A stretch of DNA of 35,973 nt from Bacillota bacterium (GCA_017656145.1 JACDOI010000003.1:1-35973); one strand, 5' to 3'; counted from the first letter of the stretch, positions 23,982 through 33,404 are shown. Notes: generated by a model from the sequence alone, not told the origin. Numbers and translations are program-made.

Positions 23982-24924
23982 TCCGGGCCCGGACTCCGGT
24001 GATGATGCTCATGAACCCTCCCGGCAACACCCTGACGATGACCAGCAGGACCAAGCCGTAGACAAGGAAGTGCAGGCCCTGTTGCATGGCGCCCAGGAAC
24101 GTCCGCAAGTACTCGCCCAAAGGCGTCATGACCAGCGCCCCGAGCACAGGCCCCCAAACGGTTCCCACGCCGCCGATAATTCCGTTCAGCGCCGGCTGCA
24201 GCGAGAAAAGCTCCATCGAGAAGAACGTTGTGGGTTCGATAACATAGATGAAATACGCATAAAAAACTCCAAGCAGCCCAGTCATCCCCGCGCTCCACAA
24301 AAGCGCCGCCGCCTGCGCCCTCTTGATGTTGACTCCGAGAGCTTGACACGCTTCCTCATCGGAAGAGGCCGCCCGGAGGAAATAACCGGTGCTTGAATGG
24401 TACAACCGGTGGCCCAACCACACACTGAGAACGGCTAGGGCCAGGGCGATATAGTAATAAGGCTCCTTGCTGGTGAACGTAAGGTTCTGCCATCCGGGTC
24501 GGAACGGGATGTGCAACCCTACGCTGCCGTCGGTAAGGCTGCGCCAGTGGGTGGCCACAAGCTGCAAAACCTCCGCGAACGCGATGGACGCCAGGGTGAA
24601 AAACGGCCCCCGCAGGCGAACCATGACAAGCACCATGAGCAAGCCTCCCAAAAGCGAGACCACCACCGCGACCGCCGCGCCGATGACCGGCGGGATCCCC
24701 GCTCGGACGAACAGAAGGGTGGCTGTGTACGCGCCCAACCCGAAGAACGCCGCATGACCTAGGGAGAGCCTGCCACTGAACGTGACAAGGTTCCAAGCTG
24801 CCGTAAGGCCCACATAGAAAAGAGTCAGGATCGCCATATCGAGGGCAAACTGGGAGCGCACGAACACGGGAAGCAACACGGCCGCGGCCCCGGCAAGGAC
24901 TGCCGCTACCCGCTGCCGCTTCAC
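23923..24924 (-). CDS. livM: Branched-chain-type ABC transporter permease, LivM-like
   Basis: This 333-residue permease has the LivM pattern, including FSGRLSLGHAAFFGLGAYTA near residue 50 and GGVGTVWGPVLGALVMTPL in the C-terminal third, with about ten membrane segments. Its GTG start overlaps the livH stop as GTGA. Liv-type systems carry branched-chain amino acids but many family members carry amides, aromatic acids or other small organic acids. The surrounding dehydrogenases make a non-amino-acid ligand likely here. Confidence 0.9.
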   Translation of the reverse strand: MKRQRVAAVLAGAAAVLLPVFVRSQFALDMAILTLFYVGLTAAWNLVTFSGRLSLGHAAFFGLGAYTATLLFVRAGIPPVIGAAVAVVVSLLGGLLMVLVMVRLRGPFFTLASIAFAEVLQLVATHWRSLTDGSVGLHIPFRPGWQNLTFTSKEPYYYIALALAVLSVWLGHRLYHSSTGYFLRAASSDEEACQALGVNIKRAQAAALLWSAGMTGLLGVFYAYFIYVIEPTTFFSMELFSLQPALNGIIGGVGTVWGPVLGALVMTPLGEYLRTFLGAMQQGLHFLVYGLVLLVIVRVLPGGFMSIITGVRARNDDRGSGANERGRSYTAAS

Positions 24925-25811
24925 TTGAGCCCCACCTCCTCGGTGCCCTTCCCCAGCCCGAAGAATCCCTGGGGCCGGATGAGGAGGATCACGATGAAGA
25001 GTCCGAAGTACGCGATCTCCTTCACGGCGGGCGAGATAAAGGTCCCCGTCAATGTCTCGATGAGTCCTACGGCCAGCCCCGCAACCACGGTGCCCTCCAT
25101 GCTGCCCAAGCCCCCAAGCACTACTACGACAAACGCCAGCAAGGTGTAAATCGTTCCCACCGTCGGGTAAGCCGAGGCAAAAGGCATCATCAAAACCCCC
25201 GCGATGCCCGCCAGGGCTGAACCCAAACCGAACGCGAGCAAATAGATGCGTTCGACGCGGATGCCCATCAACCGGGCCACAGTTCGGTTTTCCGCCACAG
25301 CCCGCAGCGCTTTGCCGACGTATGTGTACCGCAGAAACAGGAAGAGACCGGCAAACAGCAAGATCGAGGCCGCGAACGCGATAAGGCGCGGAACACTGAC
25401 CAAGACCGGACCGGCGTCCAGCACCGCTATCGAGTAACTAGTCTGCACGGACCGGAAATCGCCCTGAAACAGCATTAGAGCCAGGTTTTGCAGCACGAGG
25501 GACACGGCCACCGTGGCAAAGATGATCATCAGCGGCGAACTTCCTTGGATGGGCCGGATCACCACCCGCTGAAGAAATACCCCAAGCAAAAACAAGGCCG
25601 GGGCGACGACCAGTACCGCCACATACGGGTCAATACCGCTTAGCGTAAACAGCCAGTAGACCGCGTACATGGCCACCATCATCAAGTCGCCATGGGCGAA
25701 GTTGATGATCCTGACGACGCCGAAGATGAGGTTGAGCCCGGCGGCCATCAGCGCGTAAACACCGCCCACCAAAAGCCCTGATACGATCGCTTGCAATGTC
25801 AGCTCAAACAT
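24921..25811 (-). CDS. livH: Branched-chain-type ABC transporter permease, LivH-like
   Basis: This 296-residue permease shows the LivH opening SGLLVGGVYALMAAGLNLIF, then GVVRIINFAHGDLMM and, later, GGLGSMEGTVVAGLAVGLIE. It is the first channel subunit. GGGGGAA lies shortly before the ATG. It follows the binding-protein gene by 87 bases containing an 8-bp inverted repeat. Confidence 0.91.
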   Translation of the reverse strand: MFELTLQAIVSGLLVGGVYALMAAGLNLIFGVVRIINFAHGDLMMVAMYAVYWLFTLSGIDPYVAVLVVAPALFLLGVFLQRVVIRPIQGSSPLMIIFATVAVSLVLQNLALMLFQGDFRSVQTSYSIAVLDAGPVLVSVPRLIAFAASILLFAGLFLFLRYTYVGKALRAVAENRTVARLMGIRVERIYLLAFGLGSALAGIAGVLMMPFASAYPTVGTIYTLLAFVVVVLGGLGSMEGTVVAGLAVGLIETLTGTFISPAVKEIAYFGLFIVILLIRPQGFFGLGKGTEEVGLK

Positions 25812-25829
25812 CGGCTTCCCCCTAGGCTA

Positions 25830-25869
25830 CCGCGGGGAGGGATGGCCAAAAGCGGCGCCCGCCCCGCGG
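25830..25869 (-). other. Inverted repeat between livK and livH
   Basis: CCGCGGGG (25830-25837) and CCCCGCGG (25862-25869) could pair as an 8-bp stem with a 24-nt loop. It lies between the binding-protein gene and the first permease gene, the same relative place as the stem-loop after dctP. No U tract follows. A role in raising the level of the binding protein over the membrane subunits is inferred. Confidence 0.4.
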
Positions 25870-25898
25870 TCCGGGTTCACTCGTTCGTGCCGTTTCGT

Positions 25899-27113
25899 TC
25901 ACTCAATCAGGACTGGGGCCATCACAGCGGCTTGCTCCGGCCAAACGGTCACGAGCTTTCCGCCGCGCCACTGGGTCACTAGCGGCGTCGCGCCGACATT
26001 CTGGCCGGTTTCATCAAAGCGCACGCCCCAACCGGTGGCAAGCTGGCCGGGTCGCACCACATACGACAGGGTGCTTGCACGGATCCGTTCCGGATCGAGG
26101 CTACCCCCAGACCTCTCGATGATGTCAAAGAGCACGTGGGCCCCCATGTAGTTGGCCAGGGAGTGCCCCGAGCGGGGCTCCTCGCCGAACGTCGCCCGGT
26201 ACCGTTCCCGGAACTCCTCAAGCCCTGGCGTGAATGCTGTGTTCACTTCGTACTGGGTGAAGTCCACGTTGAACACGCCTTCTGCCAGGTCTCCAAGGGC
26301 TTCGTAGAAGCTGGACAGGCTATGCCCTCCGCCGGTGCCGACCACCTTCGACCGCAGTCCAAGCTCGTGCGCTTGCCGCTGGAGCAGGATCGCGTCCTGG
26401 GCATAGGAAACCGCGACGATGACGTCGGGTGACGCGGCCCGCAACCGCAATATCACCGACGACAAGTCTGTGGAAGTGCTGCTGTACGGCTGGACGGACA
26501 CGAGGTTTAAGCCGAGCCGCTCGGCCTCGCGCCGCATGTTTTCCGCAACAGACGTACCATAGTCGGAGTCCTCATGGGCGATGGCCACCCGGAGCTGTTC
26601 CGGCTCCTTGCCCATCTGGGGCGCCATCCAATCCCGCAAAAACGCCATCTGGGCCGCCACGAACATGGAGGCGGTGGGATTGGTCCGAAAGACGGTCTTG
26701 TAACCCCGTTGGGTAATTCCGTCAGATATCGCTCCAAGCTCGAAGAACGTGACGCCGCGCCTGGCCGCTGCCTCCGACGCCGCCATGGACAGGGCGCTCG
26801 AGTAGGTGCCGATGAGCAGTTGAACCCCTTGCTGGCTGATAAGCCGTTCGGCCTCGGATCGGGCCGCGTTCACGTTGGGCGCGTCCGCGTTAACGAAGAC
26901 GATCTGCCGGCCAAGGATGCCCCCGGCTTCGTTGCGCTCCTGCCTAGCGATCTCAGCCCCGCGCCAGCTTTCCTCCCCAAGCAGTGCGAGGCTCCCAGAG
27001 CGCGGGTAGATGGCGCCAATCCGGATCTCCTGCTGCGCGAGGGCCGCAGGGCTCAACAATAGTGCGCCCAAGAGCAGTATCAGAACCCCTGCAATGGTAC
27101 CAGCTCGCTTCAT
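25899..27113 (-). CDS. livK: Branched-chain-type ABC transporter substrate-binding protein, LivK-like
   Basis: This 404-residue type I binding protein has a signal peptide over about residues 1-26 ending in ALA before QQEIRIGAIYP, with no lipobox. The family stretches GSLALLGEESWRGAEIARQE and VQLLIGTYSSALSMAAS follow. It binds the ligand outside the inner membrane. I use ATG 27113, which has GGAGGG 6 nt upstream, rather than the TTG two codons earlier. The ligand is not recognisable. It follows the SDR gene by 86 bases. Confidence 0.9.
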   Translation of the reverse strand: MKRAGTIAGVLILLLGALLLSPAALAQQEIRIGAIYPRSGSLALLGEESWRGAEIARQERNEAGGILGRQIVFVNADAPNVNAARSEAERLISQQGVQLLIGTYSSALSMAASEAAARRGVTFFELGAISDGITQRGYKTVFRTNPTASMFVAAQMAFLRDWMAPQMGKEPEQLRVAIAHEDSDYGTSVAENMRREAERLGLNLVSVQPYSSTSTDLSSVILRLRAASPDVIVAVSYAQDAILLQRQAHELGLRSKVVGTGGGHSLSSFYEALGDLAEGVFNVDFTQYEVNTAFTPGLEEFRERYRATFGEEPRSGHSLANYMGAHVLFDIIERSGGSLDPERIRASTLSYVVRPGQLATGWGVRFDETGQNVGATPLVTQWRGGKLVTVWPEQAAVMAPVLIE

Positions 27114-27199
27114 GGCCAACCCTCCTCAAGCTTGCTCGTACGTCGCGCGTGCTGTCATCTTCGCCCAATCAGACTCCACAACGTGAAGTTCCAGCCCCA

Positions 27200-27997
27200 T
27201 TAACCGGACCGGACCGTTTTTCCACGGAGATCGGACCCGGCCAACCACCCCCCGTCCACAAAAAGAGCTTGACCCGTGACGTAAGACGACGCCGGTGATG
27301 CCAAAAAGACTACGGCACCAGCGAGGTCTTCGGGTTTCCCGACCCTGCCCATGGGGATCCGGGCAACGAGGGCCGCGCGGGTCTCCGGATCCCGGAACAG
27401 ATCCTCGGTGAGCTGGGTGTGGAAATAGCCGGGACCGACGGCGTTGACGCGAATTCCATACGGGGCCCACTCGACAGCCAGCGTCCGCGTAAGCCCCAAG
27501 ATCCCCGACTTGGCCGCCGAATACGGGGCGATGCGGGGGATTCCCGTCAAGCTGGTCAACGACGCTACGAAGACGATCGATCCCCCTTCCCCCTGTTGGC
27601 GCATCCGCCGGGCCGCTGCGGTGGCCAGGAAGAAAGCGGCCTTCAGGTGGATCTGGTGAATCGCGTCCCACTCGCCGGGCTCGACCTCCATCGCGGGCTT
27701 GCGCACCTGGACCCCGGCCGCATGGACGACCACGTCCAGCCGGCCGAACGCCTGGACGCTGCGGTCGACCAGCTTGTCCAGGCTCTCGACCTCCGAGACG
27801 TCCCAAGCCAAGCCAAAGACCCGCCCTCGTTGCATGGCTTCGATGGCGCGAACGGTGTCTTCAAGCCCGGAGGACGAACGGCTCACCGCCACCACATCGG
27901 CCCCCGCTTCCGCAAGAGCCTCGGCCATGCCGCGGCCGAGTCCTCGAGACGCCCCTGTCACCAGCGCCACTTTCCCTCCAAGGTCGAAGCGGTTCAT
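27200..27997 (-). CDS. Short-chain dehydrogenase/reductase (SDR), second in window
   Basis: This is a 265-residue classical SDR. It has TGASRGLG at 14-21, VHAAG in place of the common NNAG at about 91-95, and catalytic S146, Y159 and K163 (YSAAK). The C-terminal pattern VTGQALFVDGGW is typical of gluconate 5-dehydrogenase and 2-keto-3-deoxy-gluconate dehydrogenase-like members. It probably oxidises or reduces a small hydroxy or keto acid with NAD(P). ATG 27997 overlaps the stop of the ThDP enzyme as ATGA. The longer frame to 28261 lies inside that gene. Confidence 0.87.
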   Translation of the reverse strand: MNRFDLGGKVALVTGASRGLGRGMAEALAEAGADVVAVSRSSSGLEDTVRAIEAMQRGRVFGLAWDVSEVESLDKLVDRSVQAFGRLDVVVHAAGVQVRKPAMEVEPGEWDAIHQIHLKAAFFLATAAARRMRQQGEGGSIVFVASLTSLTGIPRIAPYSAAKSGILGLTRTLAVEWAPYGIRVNAVGPGYFHTQLTEDLFRDPETRAALVARIPMGRVGKPEDLAGAVVFLASPASSYVTGQALFVDGGWLAGSDLRGKTVRSG

Positions 27998-29733
27998 GTC
28001 GAGCTCACAACCCCGGTCTTGGTTACGGCCTGGCGGTTGCGCAAGGCCTCGCGGTAGCTGCGGATGGGTGCCTCCCACACTGCGGATTCCACATCGATAA
28101 CGGTGGATTCGTCCGCCCTCACTGCCTCCGACAAAGCGTCGGCAAGGCTGCCGGCATCCTGAACCCGGACGCCCCGCAAGCCCGCGGCTTGTGCGATCCG
28201 GGCAAAGGGAACGTCGGGCAGGGCGAAGTACTCCTGGTCGAAGTTCAGTTTCGCGACCCACTCCATCCAGCCCCAGGACCGGTTGTTGAGAATGACGGCG
28301 ATGACCTTGATGCCGTAAGTTTTCAGCGTCAGGAGCTCGCTGAGGCTGTACGCAAATCCTCCATCACCGGCCAACAGGAACACTTGCCGTTCAGGTGCCG
28401 CGACCTTCGCCCCGATGGCCGCTGGCAGCCCGAACCCGAGTCCCGCCATGCCCCGGGGCAACAATACCTGCCTGCCAGCCTCCTTGAGCTGGTAGTACAC
28501 GGCGGCCCAGCCGCTGGAAAAACTTGCGTCTCCCACGAGCACATCGCCGGGTGTTGAAACGCGGCCGATCTCCGCCACGACCCTCTGGGGGGCCAACGGC
28601 CTGGCATCTGATCTAGTCTCCGCCGCGAGCTCTTTCTCCCAGGCCCGCTTGTACTCGGCGACCTGCTGGTTCCAGGCCTCCCGGCCGGTCGCGCGTTCTT
28701 GTTGTTGAGATCGCTCCAGCAACACTTCCAACGTGGCCCGGGCATCCCCGACCAACTCCACGTCGCAGGTCGCAAACCGCCCAGGCTGCTCGGGATCGAT
28801 ATCCAGATGAACGACTCGCTGCCCGGGAAGCGGCAACGTCCAAAAAAGCGTGGAGTTTTGAGCGGACCGGAAGCCGATGAAAAACAGGAGGTCGGCGGCC
28901 CTGGCCGCCTGCTCCGCAGCAGTGGTTCCCATGCCACCTAACACCCCGAGGGCCAGCGGGTGGGTTTCCGCGATGGCCCCCTTCCCCGTCAACGTCGTCG
29001 CGACGGGAATTCCGAACCGCTCGGCAAAGGTCAGAAGCGCCGCGGTCGCCTGGGAATGGAGGACGCCCCCGCCTGCGACGATCAGGGGGCGGGAGCTCTC
29101 GTTTAACAGCCGCAGAGCGGCCTCCACCGCGTCCGGATGAGGAATGGACCGCTGCCGGGGATATCGCCCGTGATGCGGCTGAACTCCCCGGGCAAGCTCG
29201 TGCGCTTGCGCCGGATCAGGCCAGTCGGCGAAGAAAACGTCCCGGGGAACGATGACGGCGCTCGGCCCGGGGCGGCCGCTCGCCGCGTGGAGCATTGCCT
29301 GCCTCACCAGGATCGGAACGTGATCCCGGGCGAGAGCTTTTCCGACCCACTTGACCGCGGGTCTGAGCAACAGGGGCTGATCCGTGCCCTGGGAAGCGGC
29401 CCCCATGTAGGTCATCGGATGCACATCCGTTTGGAGATCGCTGATAATGGCCAAAAGCGGGGTAGTCGAATGCAGCGCCTCCAACAGGCCTAGCGTCAGC
29501 AGGGCCGCCCCGGGACCAACAGTGGCGTCAAGAACCCCGATCTTTCCCGACAGGCGGGAGTAGGCGAGGGCGGCATAGGGCAAGTTTCTCTCATCGCGCA
29601 TCACGATGTGCTGGATGGCCTCACGGCGTGCGACCGCGTCGTAGAGGGGCAGCGTTTGTTCCCCGGGAACGCCGAAGATGTGCCTGACATCTAAGGCTTT
29701 GAGGAGCTCTACGATGACGTCTCCGGTGTGCAC
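27994..29733 (-). CDS. ThDP-dependent enzyme of the acetolactate synthase / benzoylformate decarboxylase superfamily
   Basis: This is a 579-residue three-domain ThDP enzyme. The N-terminal domain has the family opening VRHIFGVPGEQTLPLYDAV and the catalytic Glu, E48, in MRDERN. The C-terminal domain has the ThDP/Mg motif GDG at 456-458 ending with NN at 483-484. Members decarboxylate 2-oxo acids or ligate the resulting carbanion. Next to a flavin hydroxy-acid oxidase and an aldehyde dehydrogenase, a 2-oxo acid decarboxylase is the simplest idea, but a synthase cannot be ruled out. The start is GTG 29733, about 10 nt after GGGGG. No partner small subunit of acetolactate synthase is nearby, which argues against a role in valine synthesis. 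Confidence 0.83.
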   Translation of the reverse strand: MHTGDVIVELLKALDVRHIFGVPGEQTLPLYDAVARREAIQHIVMRDERNLPYAALAYSRLSGKIGVLDATVGPGAALLTLGLLEALHSTTPLLAIISDLQTDVHPMTYMGAASQGTDQPLLLRPAVKWVGKALARDHVPILVRQAMLHAASGRPGPSAVIVPRDVFFADWPDPAQAHELARGVQPHHGRYPRQRSIPHPDAVEAALRLLNESSRPLIVAGGGVLHSQATAALLTFAERFGIPVATTLTGKGAIAETHPLALGVLGGMGTTAAEQAARAADLLFFIGFRSAQNSTLFWTLPLPGQRVVHLDIDPEQPGRFATCDVELVGDARATLEVLLERSQQQERATGREAWNQQVAEYKRAWEKELAAETRSDARPLAPQRVVAEIGRVSTPGDVLVGDASFSSGWAAVYYQLKEAGRQVLLPRGMAGLGFGLPAAIGAKVAAPERQVFLLAGDGGFAYSLSELLTLKTYGIKVIAVILNNRSWGWMEWVAKLNFDQEYFALPDVPFARIAQAAGLRGVRVQDAGSLADALSEAVRADESTVIDVESAVWEAPIRSYREALRNRQAVTKTGVVSST

Positions 29734-29770
29734 TTGCCAACACCCCCGATTGTGTCTGCAAACCGCCGCC

Positions 29771-31237
29771 TCAAATTCCCATCACCTGCATGGCGACGCT
29801 TTTGACCCGGGTGTAAAACTGAAGGGCTTCAAGGCCTTGTTCCCTAAACGCGGAACCGGAGTCTTTGAATCCGCCGAAGGAAATGTGGACGTCCCAGCCC
29901 GCGGTCGGCACGTTGACGCCTACACAGCCGACGTCGACTTCCGCGGCGAACCGGTGAGCCGATTCGAGGCTGCGGGTCACCACCGAAGCGGAGAGGCCGT
30001 AACGGGTGCCGTTGACGACCTCAACGGCCTCATCGAAGCTTCCGACCCGCATGACCGCGACGACCGGACCGAATACCTCCTTTTGGGCGATGGTCATCGA
30101 CGGCTGCACATCGGTAAAAATCGTGGGCTCGACAAAGTATCCCCGGTCGTACGGTTCGCCTGTTAAGCGCCGCCCGCCGACCGCGAGGGACGCGCCTTCC
30201 CGGCAAGCCCCCTCCACGAACTCCAGCACCGTGTCGAGTTGGCCCTGATCCACCACCGGGCCCATATCGGTCCGTTCATCAAGGCCGGGCCCGATGCGCA
30301 TAGCCTTCGTTCGTTCTGCCATCTTCTCGAGGAACGGGTCATGAACCGCATCCTCCACAATAATGCGGCTGGTGGCCGTACACCGCTGCCCAGCCTGGGC
30401 AAAGGCGCCCGTCACGGCGAGATCCGCCGCCAGGTCCAGATTCGCGTCCCGCAGGACGACCAGCGCGTTTTTCCCGCCCATCTCGGTCTGGACCCGAATG
30501 TTCCGGCCGGCCGCCATCTTCTGTAGCTGGAGCCCGACCTCAGTAGATCCGGTGAACGTAACCGCGCGCACCTCGGGATGGCCCACCAGAGTCTCTACCA
30601 GGGACGAGCCGGATCCGGTGACCAGATTGGCCACGCCGTCCGAAACGCCCGCGTCGTGAAGCGCTTTGATCAAATGCCACGCGGAGAGCGGAGTCAGCGA
30701 GGAAGGCTTCAGAATCACGGTGTTCCCCGCCACCAGTGCCGGGGCCAGCTTCCGAGCCGGTGTGAGGAGAGGATCGTTCCACGGTGTAATGGCTACAACC
30801 ACGCCGAGGGGTTCCCGGGTCGAGATGGTCGTCACTCCCGCCCGGGCGTCCGGCAAGAGATTCCCCACGGGCAGGCGACCCAGGCTGCCGTAATACTCAA
30901 AGAAATCGGCGGCTTTGACGACTTCGGTCCGCGCCTCGCGAAGCGTTTTGCCCATCTCGCGCGCAAGGTCCCGGGCGATGGACTCGGCCCGCTCTCTCAG
31001 CAGTTGAGCCGTGCGCTTCAGAAACTCGCCCCTCTTGACCCAGTCGGCCGCCCGCCAGGCCGGGAAAGCCCTGGCCGCGGCGTTCACGGCGTTCTCGACG
31101 TCGCTCCGCTGCATTGCGGGAAATAGTGCCACAACATCGCCTACATCGGCAGGGTTGCGGTCTTCCATCCAATCCTCGCTTGCGCCCGCGGTCAAGGTGC
31201 CCCCGATCCAGGCAAGGTACTTCTCGGTCTCGCTCAC
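29771..31237 (-). CDS. NAD(P)+-dependent aldehyde dehydrogenase, 2-oxoglutarate-semialdehyde dehydrogenase-like
   Basis: This is a full-length 488-residue ALDH with N154 (TPWN), K177 (ILKPSS), E252 (TEMGGKN) and the catalytic C286 in GQRCTATSR. GQRCTATSR and the stretch IAQKEVFGPVVAVM resemble Bacillus-type 2-oxoglutarate-semialdehyde dehydrogenases used in glucarate and arabinose breakdown, as I recall them. It would turn an aldehyde from the pathway into a carboxylate with NAD(P)H. The start is GTG 31237 with GGGAGGG about 9 nt upstream. It lies between the iron dehydrogenase and the ThDP enzyme, with a gap of only 37 bases to the latter. Confidence 0.86.
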   Translation of the reverse strand: MSETEKYLAWIGGTLTAGASEDWMEDRNPADVGDVVALFPAMQRSDVENAVNAAARAFPAWRAADWVKRGEFLKRTAQLLRERAESIARDLAREMGKTLREARTEVVKAADFFEYYGSLGRLPVGNLLPDARAGVTTISTREPLGVVVAITPWNDPLLTPARKLAPALVAGNTVILKPSSLTPLSAWHLIKALHDAGVSDGVANLVTGSGSSLVETLVGHPEVRAVTFTGSTEVGLQLQKMAAGRNIRVQTEMGGKNALVVLRDANLDLAADLAVTGAFAQAGQRCTATSRIIVEDAVHDPFLEKMAERTKAMRIGPGLDERTDMGPVVDQGQLDTVLEFVEGACREGASLAVGGRRLTGEPYDRGYFVEPTIFTDVQPSMTIAQKEVFGPVVAVMRVGSFDEAVEVVNGTRYGLSASVVTRSLESAHRFAAEVDVGCVGVNVPTAGWDVHISFGGFKDSGSAFREQGLEALQFYTRVKSVAMQVMGI

Positions 31238-31330
31238 CTCTGCGTCCCTCCCTCTATGGGCCTGGCCCCTTTGGGCTGCCCATCGACCTTCGCCGGTTTG
31301 CGGGCCGTTTCGCTCACGCGCACCGCCGGG

Positions 31331-32527
31331 CTACGGCAAAACGTCGTCAAGATTGCCGCGCCACAATGCGCGGTACAGTCTCAATAGCCGCTCCCGTTCC
31401 ATGGGCCGGGGATTGTTGGGCCGCGGGTAGGCGGCAAGGCACTCGGCCACCATGCCTTCGAGGTCGCGCTCCTGGATGCCCACGGCCTCAAGCGAAACCG
31501 GGAGGCCTAGTCCCGCCGCAAGGTCGCTGACCCAACGGGCCAGGCCCGTACTCCCCTTTTCTGGGCCGATCCCCGCCGCCTCAACTGCAGGCAACAGGCG
31601 GTCCGACGCGTCGGGCAAACTGTATGCAATGCAGTAGGGCAGCGCCATGGCGCAAGTAACTCCGTGCGGCAGGCGGGTACGGTTCGCGATGGTGTAGGCG
31701 ATGGAATGCCCGAGGATCGCCCCCGCGTTCAAGCTGAGGCCGCCAAGATAAGCGGCGAACAACATGGCCCGCCGCGCCTCCAGGTCATCGGGCTGCTCGT
31801 ACGCCCTTGGAAGCCAGTGCGCGATAATGTCCACGGCCATCACGGCCGCGTGCTGGGTAAACGGGTTCGAACCGGTGGACAGCAGCGATTCCACCGCATG
31901 GCTCAAGGCGTCGAGGCCGGTGGCTGCCGTGACGGCGGGCGGCAACGTTCGGGTGAGCAAGGGGTCCAGCACGGCTCCTCCGGGGACGAGAAACGGGCTG
32001 TTTATGAAGACCTTGCGCCCTTCGACGATGAGCATCACCGTGCGAGTCGCCTCAGCCCCGGTCCCGGCGGTGGTAGGAATGAGCAGCAAGGGGGCGCAGG
32101 GGCGGATGAACTGCTTTGTTCCGAGGTAGTCCGTTACGTCCCCGGAGTGGGTGAGCATGCCCGCGGCCAGCTTGGCGGTGTCCAGGGCGCTACCGCCGCC
32201 AAGGCCGACCACCGCCGCAGGCTTGTGGTTCCTGGCAAAATCCACGACGCGGCGGGCAATTTCAAGATCGGGCTCGCCGGCGATGTCTGAGAAAATCTCT
32301 ACCCGGAACCCTTCGCCGTCCAGGGCATCCACGGCGGGCGCCGTCAAGCCGATCCGGGAAATCTGCCGATCGGTGACGAGAACGACGCGCGCCCCGGGCT
32401 CAAGGCCCCAGGACCGGAGAATGCGGCCAATCTCGGCGCTCGCACCATCTCCCATAGTCCACGAACGGGGCGCGTACGCGGTGGTGACCCGGCCGTCAGC
32501 AAACGTAATCGTATAATTCTGCGGCAT
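31331..32527 (-). CDS. Iron-containing alcohol dehydrogenase
   Basis: This 398-residue group III dehydrogenase has the nucleotide motif GGGSALDTAK at 110-119, TTAGTGAE at 152-159 and the metal set D206, H210, H274 and H288. The group includes lactaldehyde reductase, 4-hydroxybutyrate dehydrogenase and maleylacetate reductase-like enzymes, which interconvert alcohols and aldehydes or ketones with NAD(H). It is the first enzyme of the operon, 40 bases after the IclR regulator gene, with GGGAGG about 10 nt before the ATG. Whether it makes or removes the aldehyde used by the following ALDH is open. Confidence 0.87.
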   Translation of the reverse strand: MPQNYTITFADGRVTTAYAPRSWTMGDGASAEIGRILRSWGLEPGARVVLVTDRQISRIGLTAPAVDALDGEGFRVEIFSDIAGEPDLEIARRVVDFARNHKPAAVVGLGGGSALDTAKLAAGMLTHSGDVTDYLGTKQFIRPCAPLLLIPTTAGTGAEATRTVMLIVEGRKVFINSPFLVPGGAVLDPLLTRTLPPAVTAATGLDALSHAVESLLSTGSNPFTQHAAVMAVDIIAHWLPRAYEQPDDLEARRAMLFAAYLGGLSLNAGAILGHSIAYTIANRTRLPHGVTCAMALPYCIAYSLPDASDRLLPAVEAAGIGPEKGSTGLARWVSDLAAGLGLPVSLEAVGIQERDLEGMVAECLAAYPRPNNPRPMERERLLRLYRALWRGNLDDVLP

Positions 32528-32567
32528 CCACCATCGCCTCCCTTAGGCCGTGCACCGGCGAGGTATT

Positions 32568-33404
32568 TCAGTTGCACTCGGCACCGGACGAGTCGGTTGA
32601 GCCCGGCCAAGATGCCGGCACGTGCCCGCGGAAACCCAGACGGGACGAGAGCTCGTCGGCAGCTTTTCGGACGGCTCTAATGAGCCCCGGCATCCTCTCC
32701 GGATCCGCGCGCAACGCCGGGAAGATGACTCCGATCGAAGCGACCACCTGACCCCCGGCGCGAAAGACCGGAGCAGAAATCCCTCGCGATTCCGCGATGT
32801 ACTCGCCGTAGGTGACGGCGTATCCTTGCTCCGAAATGTTGCGGAGCTGCTGAAGAAGCGCCTGAGGATCGGTCGTGGTATGCTCGGTAAACCGCTTGAG
32901 AGGTCGCCGCACGTACTCCTCGATGAATGCCCGGGGCATGAAGGCCAAAATGGCTTTACGGGTAGCGCCGCAGTGAAGGGGTACCCGCGCCCCCAGGCGC
33001 TCGACGATGCGCAGGTGTTGGGACCCCCCGACGATCTCCAGGAACACACCGTCGTAACCGTCCGGAACGGTCAGATAACAATCTTCGGTGGTCTGCTCAA
33101 CGAGGCGGGACATGATCGGGACGGCCTCTCGCCTTAGGTCAGCCGCAGCGCTCACTTGCAGCCCAAGGGTCAGCAGGTGCGAGCCGAGCCGGTACGTCTT
33201 GCGGCTCTCATCCTTCTGGACCAGCCGGTGGCGCTCGAGGGTCTTGAGCAGCCGGAATACGGTCGGCACCGGGAGACCCAGCTGTGTAGCCAGTGCGGTC
33301 AGGGTGCCCTCACCGTTTGGCATCTCAAAGGCCAGAGCCTCCAACACTTGGATGGCCCGCTCCACACTGCGGTTAACGGAAATTGAGGTCTCTTCTGCTC
33401 GCAT
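32568..33404 (-). CDS. IclR-family transcriptional regulator
   Basis: This is a 278-residue regulator. An N-terminal winged helix at about residues 15-75 includes LTALATQLGLPVPTVFRLLKTL, and an effector-binding IclR domain (about 90-265) contains the family ending EYIAESRGISAPVFRAGGQVVASIGVI. IclR proteins usually bind organic or aromatic acids or sugar-acid derivatives and control the adjacent operon. The start is ATG 33404 or GTG 33413; neither has a strong ribosome site. It heads the minus-strand catabolic operon and is preceded by an AT-rich region with a TGAAA/TTTCA dyad close to the start codon, which suits autoregulation. Confidence 0.88.
   Translation of the reverse strand: MRAEETSISVNRSVERAIQVLEALAFEMPNGEGTLTALATQLGLPVPTVFRLLKTLERHRLVQKDESRKTYRLGSHLLTLGLQVSAAADLRREAVPIMSRLVEQTTEDCYLTVPDGYDGVFLEIVGGSQHLRIVERLGARVPLHCGATRKAILAFMPRAFIEEYVRRPLKRFTEHTTTDPQALLQQLRNISEQGYAVTYGEYIAESRGISAPVFRAGGQVVASIGVIFPALRADPERMPGLIRAVRKAADELSSRLGFRGHVPASWPGSTDSSGAECN

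Noticed and set aside
27994-29733. A ThDP riboswitch controlling the ThDP enzyme
   Set aside because: No thi-box-like conserved core was seen in the short gap before the gene, which is in the middle of an operon.
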